A stretch of DNA of 64,000 nt from Lycium barbarum (taxonomy: Eukaryota; Streptophyta; Magnoliopsida; Solanales; Solanaceae). The stretch covers positions 44,297,330 through 44,361,329 of the forward strand of contig NC_083339.1 of the NCBI RefSeq assembly GCF_019175385.1. The letters run 5' to 3'. This document shows positions 46,017 through 58,955 of the stretch, piece by piece. How positions within the stretch are numbered: the stretch's first letter is position 1; every line of letters begins with the position of its first letter. The notes beneath the pieces were generated by a model, which worked only from the letters and a program-made list of their open reading frames with translations, was not told where the DNA came from and did not search any database. Made by a program: the position numbers and the translations under genes.

Positions 46017-48355
46017 ATTCCTGTAAATAGGAAAGTTACGGCAGCCCAAAAGGGCAAGACAGTGGCAGAAAAGCGGGCCGAAAGAGTACTGCCAACGGTT
46101 GTAGAGGAGGGTAAGTCCCAGAATGCGGCTCAATCTCAGTCCTCTCGGTCATTGCTTGTTTCTGAGGAGCATGAGGGAGCCTCAGCCCCAGCTCCCCCAC
46201 TAGATGCTTCGGGCCAAGATGTGAAAGAGGTCATTCATTTACTCACTCAGTTCGTTACCGGACAGATCCAACGGCAAGGTACAGGTCAGGGTGATATGGT
46301 TGTTAGTGCAAGAGCTCGTGATTTTATTTGCTTAAACCCACCGGAATTCTTCAGGTCAAATCCGGATGAGGACCCTCAGAGCTTTATTGACAGGATGTTC
46401 AGGACACTTCGGTTAATGCATGCTTCAGACATTGAATCACTAGAGCTAGCATCCTATAGATTGTGGGATGTCGCGGTTCATTGGTATACGGTTTGGATGG
46501 CTTCAAGGGGAGTTAGTGCACCTCCCCCGGTATGGCAAGAATTTGTGGATGCCTTCCTCTGACATTACTTGCCTCCAGAGGTTTTGCGGGCTAGGGCTGA
46601 TAAGTTCTTGAATCTTAGGCAAGGAAGCATGAGTGCTTTAGAGTATAGTCTCCGCTTCAATTCTTTGGCTAGGTATGCTCCAGCCATGGTAACTGATATG
46701 GGTGATCGAGTGCACCGATTTGTAAGTGGCTTGGGGCCACATTTGATGGACAAATGCTTGACTGCGTCCCTTCAGGACAACATGGATATTTCACGCATTC
46801 AAGCCCATGCCCAGAATTTAGAGAAAAGCCAACAACAACAAAGAAGTGAGCGTGAGCATGACAGAGGGTACGACAAGAGGGCTAGATCTTCGGGTCCGAT
46901 TAGTGAATTCAGAGGAGGGCAAAGGCAGCGGTTTTTTAGGCATTCAGGCCATTCTATGACTACGATTTACGGGCCAGAGATTTGATAGATCTACTCAACT
47001 TGGACCGAGTCAGAGTTTTAGGGCTTCAGGTTCTCATTTCAGAGGCGATTCGGGAGAGGAAAGGCCACCCGTGCCACGATGTTCCCAGTGCGGGAAGTTA
47101 CATTGGGGCCAGTGTCGACTAGGCTCAGAGGTTTGTTATACATGTGGTCGGCTATGCCATACCATACGTGATTGCCCCTCGGTTAGTGGTAAGGGTAGGG
47201 TCCAGCCTTCAGGATCGGCAGCCGGGTCTTCATCATCTATACGCCCTATGGGGCAAGGTTCACAGGCACCAGTCAGTCATGGTAAAGGTAGAGGGAGAGC
47301 TCCCAGTTCTAGTGGTCCTCAGCACTGTATTTATGCTTTGGCTGGGCGACAGGATCTTGAGTCTTTCCCTGATGTCGTCACAGGTATATTGTCTGTATTT
47401 TCTTTTGATATATATGCATTGATAGATCTGGGCTCCATACTGTCATATGTTGCTCCATATATTGTGGGTCGATTTTGGGTCAAACTGGAGTCAATCAAAC
47501 CTTTGGAGGTATCGACACCCGTTAGTGAACCAGTGATAGCTAATCGAGTATATAGAAACTGTGTAATTATGATTTGTGACCATTGTACTATGGTTGATTT
47601 ACATGAGTTAAGAATGGTAGACTTTGATGTTATCATGGGCATGGATTGGTTGGCTTCTTGCTACACCAATGTTGATTGTAGGATGAAAATAGTTCGCTTC
47701 CAGTTTTCGAGAGAACCAGGTTTAGAATGGAAAGGAAATACAGTGTCCCCGAAAGGTAGGTTTATTTCTTACCTCAAGGCTAGGAAGATGATTGCTAAAG
47801 GGTGTATTTACCATCTAGTTCGGGTTCAAGATGTAGAAGCCGAATCGCCAACTCTTCAGTCCGTCCCCATAGTGAATGAGTTTCCCGATATGTTCCCGGA
47901 TGAGCTTCCAAGCCTCGCTCCTGAGGGGGAGATTAATTTCGCTATTGATGTACTACCAGATACAAAACCCATATCCATTCCCCCTTATAGAATGGCTCCC
48001 GCAGAGTTAAAAGAGTTGAAGAAGTAATTGAAGGACTTGCTTGAAAAAGGTTTTATTAGGCCTAGTTCTTCCCCGTGGGGAGCACTCGTGTTGTTTGTGA
48101 GGAAGTAAGATGGCTCCTTGCGAATGTGCATTGGCTATCGTCAACTGAATAAGGTGACGATAAAGAATAAATATTCGCTCCCAAGGATTGACGATTTGTT
48201 TGACCAATTGCAGGGTGCCAAATGGTTTTCAAAAATAGATTTGAGATCCGGGTATCATCAGGTGAGAGTTAGGGAGAAGGATATTCCTAAGACGGCTTTC
48301 AGAACAAGATATGGCCATTTTGAGTTCCCGGTAATGTCATTTGGGCTAACTAATG
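46017..48355 (+). pseudogene. RT2 gag-pol, first part (gag, zinc knuckle, protease, RT start)
   Basis: The expected start codon is ATT at 46017 where RT3 has ATG, so the start is lost. Gag (frame 3) shows ARDFICLNPPEF, the LRHYLPPE-type region with a stop at 46560 (CGA to TGA by comparison with RT3) and SGLGPHLMDKCL. A frameshift near 46960 moves to frame 1. A zinc knuckle CYTCGRLCHTIRDC follows, then protease with LIDLGSILSYV, the [10 protein letters not shown] motif and the RT approach ([22 protein letters not shown]). Stops at 48025-48027 and 48106-48108 precede [14 protein letters not shown] and [14 protein letters not shown]. The frame is cut at 48355 by RT3. Gag-pol would have been one long ORF. 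Confidence 0.92.
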
Positions 48356-48923
48356 TGTCACGACCTGCCCAGGGGGCCATGACAGGTACCCGGAGCTGAC
48401 TACTGAGCACCACTCATTATGATAATCATCATACACAACCCGAATATACACCATCTCCAAGGCAACACATAAATATACATAAGCCCTCACGGCTGCAAAA
48501 ATCATATACAAAAATATACACTGATGTATGCATAAGACAACAACTACCCACGCATCCGTATCTACGAGTCTCTACTAGAGTACTGAGACAAAAGGACCGG
48601 ACAGGACCCCGTCATACCCCAAATATACACAAAAGAGTATGACCATAAGTAGCACCTTCGGAGTAGTGGAGTGCTCCCGTGAATCCGCTGATAAACTCCT
48701 ATGGGTCTCCACCGTCTCCTTGTCTACTTGTGGGCATGAACACAACGTCCAAAAAGAAAAGGACGTCAGTACGAAAAATGTACTGAGTATGTAAGGCATG
48801 AATAATACTAGCATAAAAAAACATAATGAAACATGAGGCAAAGATATAACCTACTATCTTTTAAAGGAAAACACATATTATGCATATCAAATATACTATC
48901 ATCATTAACCCGCGTCCGGGTAA

Positions 48924-49140
48924 CTATCGTACGCCGCCCACTAGTGGTGTCCTGTCCGGCCACATAGGCACGGTGTAATCATAAGCCGCCCGCCGTAGCG
49001 GTGTCATGTCCGGCCAACTAGGCATGGTGTAATCATAAGCCGCCCGCCGTAGTGGTGTCATGTCCGGCCAAATAGGCACGGTGTAATCATAAGCCGCCCG
49101 CGGTAGCGGTGTCATGTCCGGTCAACTAGGCATAGTGTAA
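48924..49140. repeat. 54-bp tandem repeat, four copies, in RT3 3' LTR only
   Basis: Units of CATAAGCCGCCCGCCGTAGC, GGTGTCATGTCCGGCCAACT and AGGCATGGTGTAAT. The 5' LTR (59520-59577) has one unit, so the array grew after insertion or in the copying step. The proline/arginine-rich ORF here is a translation of the array. Confidence 0.92.
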
Positions 49141-49246
49141 TCTCATCATTATATGCTTATCATAGGACATGCATAAGAACTCAAGTAAAATCTACAACTT
49201 TATCGGGGTGACGTAAGGTCGAGAACCCCCGATTCCATTATAGAGT

Positions 49247-51081
49247 TGTCACGTCCCAAAATACCCGCTAGACGTGATTGGCACCCAGCAAACACCACCC
49301 ACCAGGCGAACCATATATCATACTTTTAATCATTTACAAAAGCACTAAAAGAAAATAAGTGCAGGTCCAACAACGTTATTAATGATAAAAATGCGAAATA
49401 GTCGCCAATTAAATCCATAATCGATTTATGAAAACCAACCAACGCTAAGATAAAAAGAATCGCTAGCCCACATCCCACGCTAAGACCATGGAGCATCTAA
49501 CAGAGTTACATGACTTTGAGTGTCGGGCATGTAAACCCAAAATAAAAGAAATAACTAGAAATAAACTAGATAAAGCTGAAATGGCTGCCTCCACTAACAA
49601 TGCGGTGGCTCATCTCAGCAACAGAATCCACTCACGAAGTCTTCAATTACCAGCCTCGTTCTCAACGACAGTATCTGCATGGACATGCAGGTAAGGAGTG
49701 AGTTATACATAAATATAACCCAGTAAGATCCTCGACCCGCCACTTCAAATACCCCTGGAACGAGTGTTAGAAAATACAAACACACAACAAGCACAAAATA
49801 ATTATGCACATGAATATATCATTATATAATAGCAACCAAGGTCCAAACCACTGTTTATCAAATATATTATATATCTCAACACAATTTACACTACGAATCG
49901 TCATAAGTGACAGTTAAAGAATTAGTCAACACTATGAATCCACGGCAACATACATAATGTGCCAAATATGTCAGGAAGCATACGCAATGCTAAGGGAAGC
50001 ATACACAATGCTAAGGGAAGCATACACAATGCCCTAATATCATCAAGAAGCATACACAATGCTAAGGGAAACATACACAATGGCCCAATATAATTAAGAA
50101 GCATACACAATGCTAAGGGAAGCATACACAATGCCCCAATATCATGGCTCACAGCTATATCACATCACAAAATAATTTATAAAGAGAGTTTTAGATTATT
50201 TGAAAATATAGTATATGCGGTTGGCCTTAAGGACCACCGATTCTGCCAAGCACACACTCGCCCCAACACATGTACCAGGCAGACAAAACATATTTTTAAA
50301 ATGGATTTTGAAAAGGAAGTACCCAAAGCTTAAAGTCTCACTTACCTCAAATTCACAATTCAAGCACACTTCCCAATAAATCAAAACTGCATTCTCGAGT
50401 CTCCGGATTGCCTCAAACTACACAAAAATGGATTTAGAATGGTCAAAACCCTTAGGGTAAACCACTTCTATATTTTTGGAGGCTTAAACGGTTAAAGTCA
50501 AATTTTAAAGGACGAAAACGCCCTCTGGTCAATGTGTTCAAAACCCGACAAGACTTGTGTTTTCGGAAAGGCCTTAACGAGAGGATTCCAACGATATATA
50601 GAAATCTAAAATTCGACGCTATTTGCCCTTTCAAATCAATAATTTTGGTTGAAGAACCCTAGAGCTAAACTTTCTCAATTCTTCAAAATATCCCCATGTT
50701 TTCACCATAAAGATTCACCCATAATTATGTAATAAACTTAAATAAAAGATTAGAGTCATTAACTTGATGATTTGGTATGAAAGTTCTTGTTTTTATCCTC
50801 TCTTTTCCTTTCTTTTTCTCCCTTTCTTTTCCTTTGTCCCACTGGTTTTTTTTTCTCCTTCTGTTGGCACGTTTCCTCTTTTTTTTTCTTTAAGCAATTT
50901 AGTGATTCACGTTAAGCCATCAGAATTTTAAAGCCCCCTTTTTTTTTTCTTTTTTCCTTTTCCTTTTCCTTTTTGGGCTTGGCTATTTTCTCTTTAATTC
51001 TAATCACGAATTTCTTTTCTTCTAAATTCATTTTAGCTAAAATTACCAACTAAACCCTTATTTAAAAATTGGGTTATTACA
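49247..51081 (-). mobile_element. S5: solo LTR (1835 bp), TSD AGAGT
   Basis: Plus-strand ends are TGTCACGTCCC and GGGTTATTACA. AGAGT flanks it at 49242-49246 and 51082-51086. The minus-strand start TGTAATAACCC shows a different family from S2-S4. It has T-rich tracts (50790-50960 on plus), a composite tandem repeat (49966-50140) and no coding. It interrupts the RT3 3' LTR at a point that is continuous in the 5' LTR (about 59680), which proves the insertion. Confidence 0.94.
49966..50140. repeat. Composite tandem repeat in S5
   Basis: GCATACACAATGCTAAGGGA units of about 21 bp alternate with GCATACACAATGCCCCAATA units of about 30 bp. Confidence 0.9.
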
Positions 51082-52120
51082 AGAGTAGTCATGATCATTA
51101 TGCCTCACCTTGAAGGAACTAGCATTATAAGGCGAGGGTATCAACAATGAATAGCATCAAGGAATCATGTCAAGATCATTAGCATCATAATAACATCATA
51201 TCATTATCATGGAACATATCTCATCTCTATCTTGTGGGAAACTGTTAATACTCTTTAGCTTTCATCTTTTGGAATGTAAGAAGGTCATGGAAATTACCGG
51301 AAAGAAATCACCATATATATAGGAATCATGCCTTTGGAAAAGAAGGTACTAGCCTCACAAACCTTTGTATCTCTTCAACTCTATCGTCTAATTGCGTGCC
51401 TCTCAAGCTTGCGATTCTACCTTCAAGGGAATTCGTACTAAGATTAGATAATTGAAGACATAATTAAGCTTAAGCTAGAGCGGCTAAGAGCTAATGAAAA
51501 TTGGGAAATATCTCCATTCTTTCAACCACTTTCTCCAACTGTAACAATTCCCAACCATCAATAACAACATCCACAATATTGTAATCAATGTTCTTCACCG
51601 AGCTACACATCACTCAATTCTCACAATTCTATTTAAAAGTCATCCCTAACCATGCCTCAACATAACACCACATTCATCCTCATATAATGCTTCTTTAACA
51701 TTTTTATCATTTATACAATATCATACTCACAACATGTCAAGAACTATAATTCAAATCAAGTCATAATTCAAGAATATTACTATTTTCATATTTGCGCTGC
51801 ATATCTTCCTCCCTTCCATAATCTAAGTCTTTTAAACTCTCAATACTCTTAATAACTTTACTTGATTATAAAACTTACCTCGGATGATGTAGGAATAAGC
51901 TTTGGATGAAGATTCTTCACTTGAAGGAACTCCAACTTCAAATTCAAAGGAAATCTTGGCTTCCACAAACCCTGGTGGGCATCCACACCCTTGATTCTAC
52001 TAATTTATGATGATTATTCTTTAATCCCTCTTAGATTTGTGATAATATGACATGGAGAGTATTCTAGAGTTTTCAGGGCTGAGAGGAAAGTAAAATCTGA
52101 AAATTGTGGACTAGGGTCGT

Positions 52121-52131
52121 GTATTTATAGC
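52121..52131 (-). promoter_or_regulatory. Probable TATA box, RT3 3' LTR
   Basis: Minus-strand GCTATAAATAC followed by ACGACCC. The same sequence occurs in the 5' LTR at 60717-60729. Confidence 0.6.
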
Positions 52132-52143
52132 TGGGGCTGGCAG

Positions 52144-52318
52144 ATTCCGGATTGGCCGTTCGACGGTCGGGTCGACGGTCCGTTGACTTGCTCCGTGAAC
52201 CTGCTTCTGCTGATTAGAAGTTGCAGAGCCATATTGACGGCTGCGATCGACGGCCCGTCGACGTGTCTCGTCGATCAGTTTCTGCAGATTAGAATTCTCA
52301 GAACATAGCGACGATGCA
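52144..52318. repeat. Palindrome cassette of RT3 3' LTR (partly deleted)
   Basis: Contains TCGACGGCCCGTCGA (52247-52261) and GTCGACGGTCCGTTGAC (a GTCGAC palindrome with one change). The distal part seen in the 5' LTR is missing. Confidence 0.88.
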
Positions 52319-52404
52319 CATTGACGGATATAAATCTCCCTTTCAAGGCATACTTGACTAGGAAGCTGTAAGTTTTTCCTACCATGAAAACGAGAGGTGT
52401 AACA

Positions 52405-52418
52405 TTCTTCCTCCCTTT
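52405..52418 (-). promoter_or_regulatory. RT3 polypurine tract
   Basis: Minus-strand AAAGGGAGGAAGAA immediately before the 3' LTR start TGTTACACC. Confidence 0.9.
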
Positions 52419-53683
52419 AAAAACATTCGTCCTCGAATGTTAAGTTCTCGGGAATCCTACCGAAATTTCACCAGAGTTTCCCATATAATACGGCGCTACC
52501 ATCCTGTCACAACAACCCACAATAATAACGCCTCACAGGGCTACAACACAATAGCAAGAACAAAATATGGCCACACACGGCTAAAGCATTAAAAGGAAAG
52601 CTTTTCATACCTCATAATACCGATGTCTCATCTTGAATCTCTGCCGGGGGTGGAAGCAATTGCGGATATTTGGACTTCATGTTTTCTTCTGCTTCCCAAG
52701 TCATTTCCTCTCAGTTATTGTTTCTCCATAAGACCTTAACTGAGGCTACTACCACTTTATTTCTAAGTTTCTGTACTTGCCTATCTAGTATGGCAATGGG
52801 TACATCTTCATAAGTCAACTTTTCCGTAACTTGAATGGCATCTACCGACATAATTTTAATAGGATCTCCGACACACTTACAGAGCATTGATACGTGGAAA
52901 ACTGGATGGACTGATTCAAGTTATGGGGGTAAGTGCAGTTCATAAGCTACTTGGCATATCTTACGGATAATCTTATAGGGTCCAATGTATCGAGGACTTA
53001 ATTTTCCCTTCTTACCAAATCTCATCATGCCTTTCATTGATGATACCTTTAAGAATACCCAATCATCAACTTGGAATTCTAAGTCTCGCCGACGGTTGCC
53101 CGCATAAGATTTCTGGCGACTTTGGGCTGTCAATAATCAATCTCGGATAACCTTGATCTTTTCAACTACTTGTTGAATCAACTCTAGACCGATTAGTTGT
53201 ATCTCTCCTACTTCAAACCACCCAATTAGGGATCTACACTTTCTTCCATATAGGGCTTCATATGGGGCCATCTGAATGCTGGAATGATAGTTGTTGTTGT
53301 ATGCAACTGAATAAGAGGTAAGTGGTCATCCCAACTACCGCCAAAATCTATCACATGTGCTCGTAACATATCTTCCAAGGTATGAATAGTGCGTTCGGCT
53401 TGCCCATCAGTTTGTGGATGGAATGCTGTGCTAAGTGATATTTGGCACAAATATCTAGATTTAGTGTCATTTGCACTTCACTTCTTAGCACTTTAATCGC
53501 AGTTTTTAATGCAAGTTGTTATATATGATCTTATGTTTGTATGCTTGTATTAATAGGTACAACAAGGACCAATGAATGGTATTCCGAGCAGTTTTTGATT
53601 GAATCCGAGGTTGTGCATGTTGGTTGAACTTGGGAAGGAAGTTCTAGCACTTGAAGGCAGAATCCGACCACTGAAGGGTCTCA

Positions 53684-53821
53684 TGCGCTGGCTATGCGTC
53701 GCACAGCCAGCGCACAAAAAACCCATCTCTAAATCTCAGACAGACCATGCATTGGCCGTGCGCCGCACAAGTAACGCACAGAGGAGATCATGCGCTAGCC
53801 ATGCGACGCATAGCCAGCGCA
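53684..53821. repeat. Three 31-bp palindromes upstream of TATA in S6
   Basis: 53684-53714 has perfect 10-bp arms TGCGCTGGCT/AGCCAGCGCA around TGCG-T-CGCA, with one mismatched pair overall. 53791-53821 has the same plan with two mismatches. 53748-53778 is a decayed copy of the same length. The central base is unpaired in each. Confidence 0.93.
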
Positions 53822-53884
53822 CAAGCGGCGTCAGTTGTCCCACTTGGATCGGGATTGGGCCAACTTATCTTATATTTACCCTAG

Positions 53885-53895
53885 CATATAAACAG
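53885..53895 (+). promoter_or_regulatory. Probable TATA box of S6
   Basis: CATATAAACAG about 64 bp after the last palindrome, followed by CATTTTGAACATT. Confidence 0.5.
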
Positions 53896-56800
53896 TCATT
53901 TTGAACATTAGAAAGGCGGCTTGGACGAATTTTGAGACTTGTGAAACTCTTTCTAGGTTTTATTCCTCTTCTATTATTTTTCTTTACATTGAAAACCCTA
54001 TGTTAATCATGAATTCTTGTTTCCATTCTCGAATCATGTGTAACTAAACACCGTAATTCTGGGGTTGTGGCGTAGCCATGAATATTGACGTTTGACAAGT
54101 ATTTCAAACTTAGTAGCTTGTTCGTATGCAATTGCCTCTTTACTTCTGTGTTTAATTGCTTGATTGTCTGTGCAACAGTTGAGTTCTAATTACTAATTGA
54201 TAACCATGCTTGGGAAAGACGTTGTCAATATGGAGAAGAAGTAACGAGATTGTGATCTGAATATCCCTATAGTTGGGCCAGGATTTGTGACTAGGATAGC
54301 AATATACTTAGTTACCGCAATCAATTTCATGTCGTGCTCTTATTGCATTATTGATACGTCAATACCATATGAAAATAGGAGGTGATTTATCTTGAATCGG
54401 CGCGTAGTGGTTCGGGAGAACACTACGAGATTAATAATCCGGTTAATTGACAATTGTGAACAAAGTTGCTAAGGTGGGATACTTGAATTGGATTGGTGAA
54501 CAGACCACGACCCTAGAATACTTTTAAAATCTTGATAAAAGTAGTATTCAAATACGTTCTTAGCATAAATTCTGGTTACATTGTTAGTTATTTTTATTAC
54601 AGCATTAGTTTACAAAAAAACCAAAACTTTTATTCTTTGCAAGTAGCAATAGTTTATTTTCGTGAAAGTATTGGTTATAAGTCTCTGTGGGTTCGACATC
54701 CGATTTTATATAATCACTATATTACTTGTACGACCACGTACACTTGCGTGTGCATTTGGATGCAACACTAAGCCTTACGTGAGTACCCAAACCTTCTTGG
54801 AAAGACTTCCAGAATTTAGCTGTAAATTGTGCTCCCCTGTCTGTGATAATAGATATCGGGACACCATGAAGTTGCACTATTTCTAGAAGATATAACCTTG
54901 CATAATCTTCTGTCGAATATGTGGTTCTGACTGGAAGAAAATTAGCTGATTTTGTCAGTCTTTCCATGATCACCCATATGGAGTCATACCTGCGTCGGGA
55001 GCGAGGCAAACCACTAATGAAATCTATGTTGATCGCTTCCCATTTCCATGTTGGAATTTCCATGGATTGTAACAATCCTCCTGGCTTTTGGTGCTCAATT
55101 TTCACTTGTTGGCAATTTGAACATTGAGCTACAAATTCTGCTATGTCTTTCTTCATTCCATCCCACCAATACATTAACTTGAGATCATGATACATCTTTG
55201 TCGCTCCTGGGTGAATGGAATACCGAGAGTAATGAGTTTCTTCTCGAATCCGACGACGTAGTCCTGCAACATTTGGAACACATTGCCTATGTCGGTACCT
55301 AAGAACTCCATCTGCAAAAATTTCAAATGGTGACTTTTCTTTCTCAGGAAATGTATCTCTATAGTGACTCAACTGGGAGTCTTCATATTGGCGCTCTCTC
55401 ACTTCCATATCTAAGGACGAAATAGCTGGGTTGTGAATACCAATTCCTGCATTGCCTGAATCAATTAGACGAACTCCGAGACTGGCTAGCTAGTGAAGCT
55501 CACGGATTAATTCTTTCTTCTCTGGAGGAACCTCACATAAACTTCCCATTGATTTGCGGCTAAGTGCATCAGCTACTACATTCGCCTTTCCGGGGTGGTA
55601 TAAAATACTCACATCATAATCTTTTAGTAGTTCCAACCACCGCCTCTGTCATAGATTCAACTCTTTCTGTTTGAAAATATATTGAAGACTTTTGTGATCT
55701 GTATAAATATCTACATGAATGCCATACGAATAGTGTCTCCATATCTTTAGTGCATGAATAACTGCAGCCAATTCAAGATCATGGGTTGGATAGTTCTTCT
55801 CGTGTTTCCACAACTGCCTGGAAGCATAGGTAATAACTTTACCGTGCTGCATCAACACACAACCCAATCCGAAACCAGAGGCATCATAATAAATAACATA
55901 CCTCTCTGATCCTTCTGGAAGTGTCAGGACTGGGGCTGAAGTTAGTCTATCCTTCAATTCTTGGAAACTGCGTTCACAAGCATCGGTCCACTGGAATCTT
56001 GGTGATTTCTGAGTTAGCTTCGTTAATGGTTCTGAAATAGAAGAGAATCCTTCCATAAATCTCCAATAATAGCCTGCTAATCCCAAGAAGCTACGAACCT
56101 CTGTCAGTGTTGTGGGCCTTGGCCAAGTCTTCACAGTCTCTATTTTCTGAGTATCAACTTGAATGCCATCAACTGAAATGATATGGCCCAGAAAAGTCAC
56201 AAAATTTAGCCAAAACTCGCATTTTGAAAATTTAGCATACAACTTGCGAGTCCGAAGAATCCCAAGGACAACACGCAAGTGGTCTGCATGCTCTGTTTTT
56301 GACCGAGAATATGATGTCATCGATGAACACGATTACGAATAGGTATAGAAAGGGCCTGAATACATTATTCATCAGATTCATAAACACTGCTGGAGCGTTA
56401 GTAAACCCAAATGACATCACCTGAAACTCATAATGGCCGTATCTTGTCCTGAAAGTTGTTTTGGGAATATCCTCTTATCTAACTCTCACTTGGTGATACC
56501 CTGATCTTATATCAATTTTGGTAAACCATTTGGCACCCTGTAATTGATCAAACAAATCATCGATTCTTGGAAGCGGATATTTATTCTTTATCATCACCTT
56601 GTTCAATTGCCTGTAGTCAATGCGCATCCGTAGGGAACCATCTTTCGTTCTCACAAATAGAACAGGTGCTCCCCACGGTGATGAACTGGGCCTAATAAAT
56701 CCTTTCTCAAGTAAGTCTTTCAATTGCGCCTTCAGCTCTTTCAACTCTGCAGGAGCCATTCGGTAAGGAGGAATAAATATAGGCTTGGTGTCCGGCAACA

Positions 56801-58943
56801 CATCAATAGCAAATTCAATCTCTCTTTCCGGAGGAAGGCCTGGAAGTTCATCTGGAAATACATCCGGAAATTCATTTACTACCGGGACGGATTGAAATGT
56901 CGGCGGCTTTGCTTCGGTGTCATGAACTCGGACTAGATGATAAATATAGCCTTTGGCAATCATCTTCCTTGCCTTAAGGTAGGAAATAAACCTACCTCTT
57001 GGAGACACTATATTGCCTTTCCACTCAAGCACGGGTTCTCCCGGAAAATGAAATCGAACTATTTTGGTTTTGCAATCAACATTGGCATAACAAGCGGCCA
57101 ACCAATCCATGCCCATAATCACATCAAAATCTAACATTTCTAACTCAATTAAATCAGCAATAGTCTGATGCTTACATATCACCACCACACACTTTTTGTA
57201 TACTTGTCTAGCTTTTACGGGATCACCAACCAGAGTGGATACCTGAAAAGGTTTAATTGGCTCGTGTTTCACCCTAATATGGTCAGCAATATAAGGAGTA
57301 ATATAAGACAGTGTAGAACCCAGATCAATCAATGCATAAACATCATGAGAGGATATGGATAGTATACCTGTAACCACATCCTAGGAGGACTCAAGATCCT
57401 GACATCCGGCTAAAGCATAAATACGGGGCTGAGTGCCACCTGAATTGGACGCTCCTCCTCTACCCCTACTGCGACCTATCAGAGTCTAGGAAGTCTTCCC
57501 TACTAGGCGCACAGACGAGGAAGAACCAGCTACTGATCATGTGGGCTGAGCCTAACCTCTACCGTGCCTCGAGGGATAATCACGCATCACGTGCCCAGTC
57601 TTTCCACAAACATAACAAACATCTGAACCTTGGAGATACGGGCCCGAATGTAACGTTTCGCACTGACTGCATCATGAAACCGGTGGCCTCCTCTGACTGG
57701 GATCACCTCCAAACTGGGAACCTGAGACCCTCGAACTCTGACCTGGACCAGAATAAATAGGGTGGTAAAATCTCCTACCCGCGAACCGAGGAGCTGCACT
57801 CATTGCGGAATGGCTCGAATATCTGGAATACTGTTGCTGACCCCCCTCTATACTCATCGTTAGCAGATCTGGCCCTCTAGCTCTGTTCTCTATCCACATC
57901 ACGCTCGCCTCGGCGCGGCTGTTGTTGCTCCTCTAGGTTCTGGGCATGGGCCTGAATATGGGAAATTTCCATCCCCTCCTGTAATGAAGCCGTCAGACAA
58001 TCCTTGAACAAATGTGGCCCTAGGTCACTCACAAATCTGGGTACTCTATATCCCATATCGGCTACCATAGTGGGAGCATACCGGGCCAATGAACTGAAAC
58101 GGAGACTATACTCCCGAGCACTCATATTCCCTTGCTTTAGATTCAGAAACCTGTCAGCTCAGGCCCTTTGAACTTCGGGTGGCAAATAGTGACGAAGGAA
58201 AGCATCTACGAATTCCTGACAAACCGGGGGAGGTGCATTCTCCTTCCTCAAAGATTATCCAATTATTATACCATAAGACCGCTAAATCCAGGAGTCTATA
58301 AAATGCCAGCTCCACTGACTCAGTTCCGAAGCATGAATGATCCTCAACGTCCTCAATATCTCATCTATAAAACCTTGCGGGTCTTCGTCCAGCTTTGACC
58401 CGAAAAATTCTGGGGGATTTAAACTCATGAAATCACGGGCCCTTGCACTAGTGGCTCTATCACCGGGACTCGTGCTTTGCCATTGAGCCTGAGCGACAAC
58501 CAACTGGGTCAATAGAGGGATGGCCTCGGTCATCTGTTGACCCAAAGCACCCGATGGAGGAACTGGAGGCATAGGAGCCGGAGCTGAAGCCCATCTCTAT
58601 TCTTCTAGTATAGGCGGAGTGTGAAAGGTATTGAATAGAGCCTCATTATGGGATTCACCTTCTTCTACATTCATTGGCGGCTCCCTTTCCACCCGCCTTT
58701 CTGTCGTAGCCTTGCCCTTCTGGGCAGCTGTGGCTTTTCTCTTTACCGGCATCGCTGAAATCATGGCACACAGTTAGAGAAAAAAAATCTTATAACATGG
58801 CTCTATGGCACGATCTAATAAGAAGAAGGATGATCATTTTTCCTAGATGCCCCGCAGCCTTCTGTTTATAAGTGTGGCACGCTTCACACCCATAAACAAG
58901 ACTCTACTGGACACGGCTTGTAGACACACCCTAGGACAGAACT

Positions 58944-58955
58944 GCTCTGATACGA
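58944..58955 (-). promoter_or_regulatory. RT3 primer-binding site
   Basis: Minus-strand TCGTATCAGAGC, four bases after the 5' LTR end. One base differs from the initiator tRNA-Met complement TGGTATCAGAGC. Confidence 0.88.

Larger units (their letters stand above)
48356..52404 (-). repeat. RT3 3' LTR (about 2.2 kb, interrupted by S5)
   Basis: Plus-strand ends are TGTCACGACCTG and GAGGTGTAACA. Without S5 and one target duplication it is 2209 bp, against 2212 bp for the 5' LTR. It differs by a tandem expansion (48924-49140) and by a deletion of roughly 170 bp beside 52318 that removes part of the palindrome cassette. Confidence 0.95.
53436..54767 (+). mobile_element. S6: solo LTR (1332 bp), Athila-like, TSD CTAAG
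   Basis: Begins TGATATTTGGCAC and ends GGATGCAACA, with CTAAG at 53431-53435 and 54768-54772. The late phrase CTCTGTGGGTTCGACATCCG (about 54679) is typical of Athila/Calypso-type LTRs (family knowledge; clade is an inference). Plus orientation, opposite to its RT3 host. It carries three 31-bp palindromes (53684-53821) before a TATA element (about 53885-53895). No coding. Confidence 0.9.
52612..58752 (-). pseudogene. RT3 gag-pol pseudogene, interrupted by S6
   Basis: Start ATG at 58752 (MPVKRKATAAQKGK). Gag shows ARDFMSLNPPEFFG, a stop near 58598 and a frameshift near 58330. The zinc knuckle CYVCGKTGHVMRDY has Tyr for the last Cys. A stop at 57381-57383 precedes protease ([15 protein letters not shown]) and RT ([15 protein letters not shown] [29 protein letters not shown] with the FxDD active site). 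Further breaks: stop 56475-56477, frameshift near 56320, stops 55649-55651 and 55490-55492. RNase H ([17 protein letters not shown]) and integrase ([34 protein letters not shown]) follow. S6 splits integrase at 54767/53436. After it come a frameshift near 53300, stops at 53137 and 52921, and a chromodomain-like tail. Stop at 52612-52614. Confidence 0.93.

Noticed and set aside
48931..49115. Arg/Pro-rich ORF in the RT3 3' LTR
   Set aside because: Minus-strand translation of the 54-bp tandem repeat.
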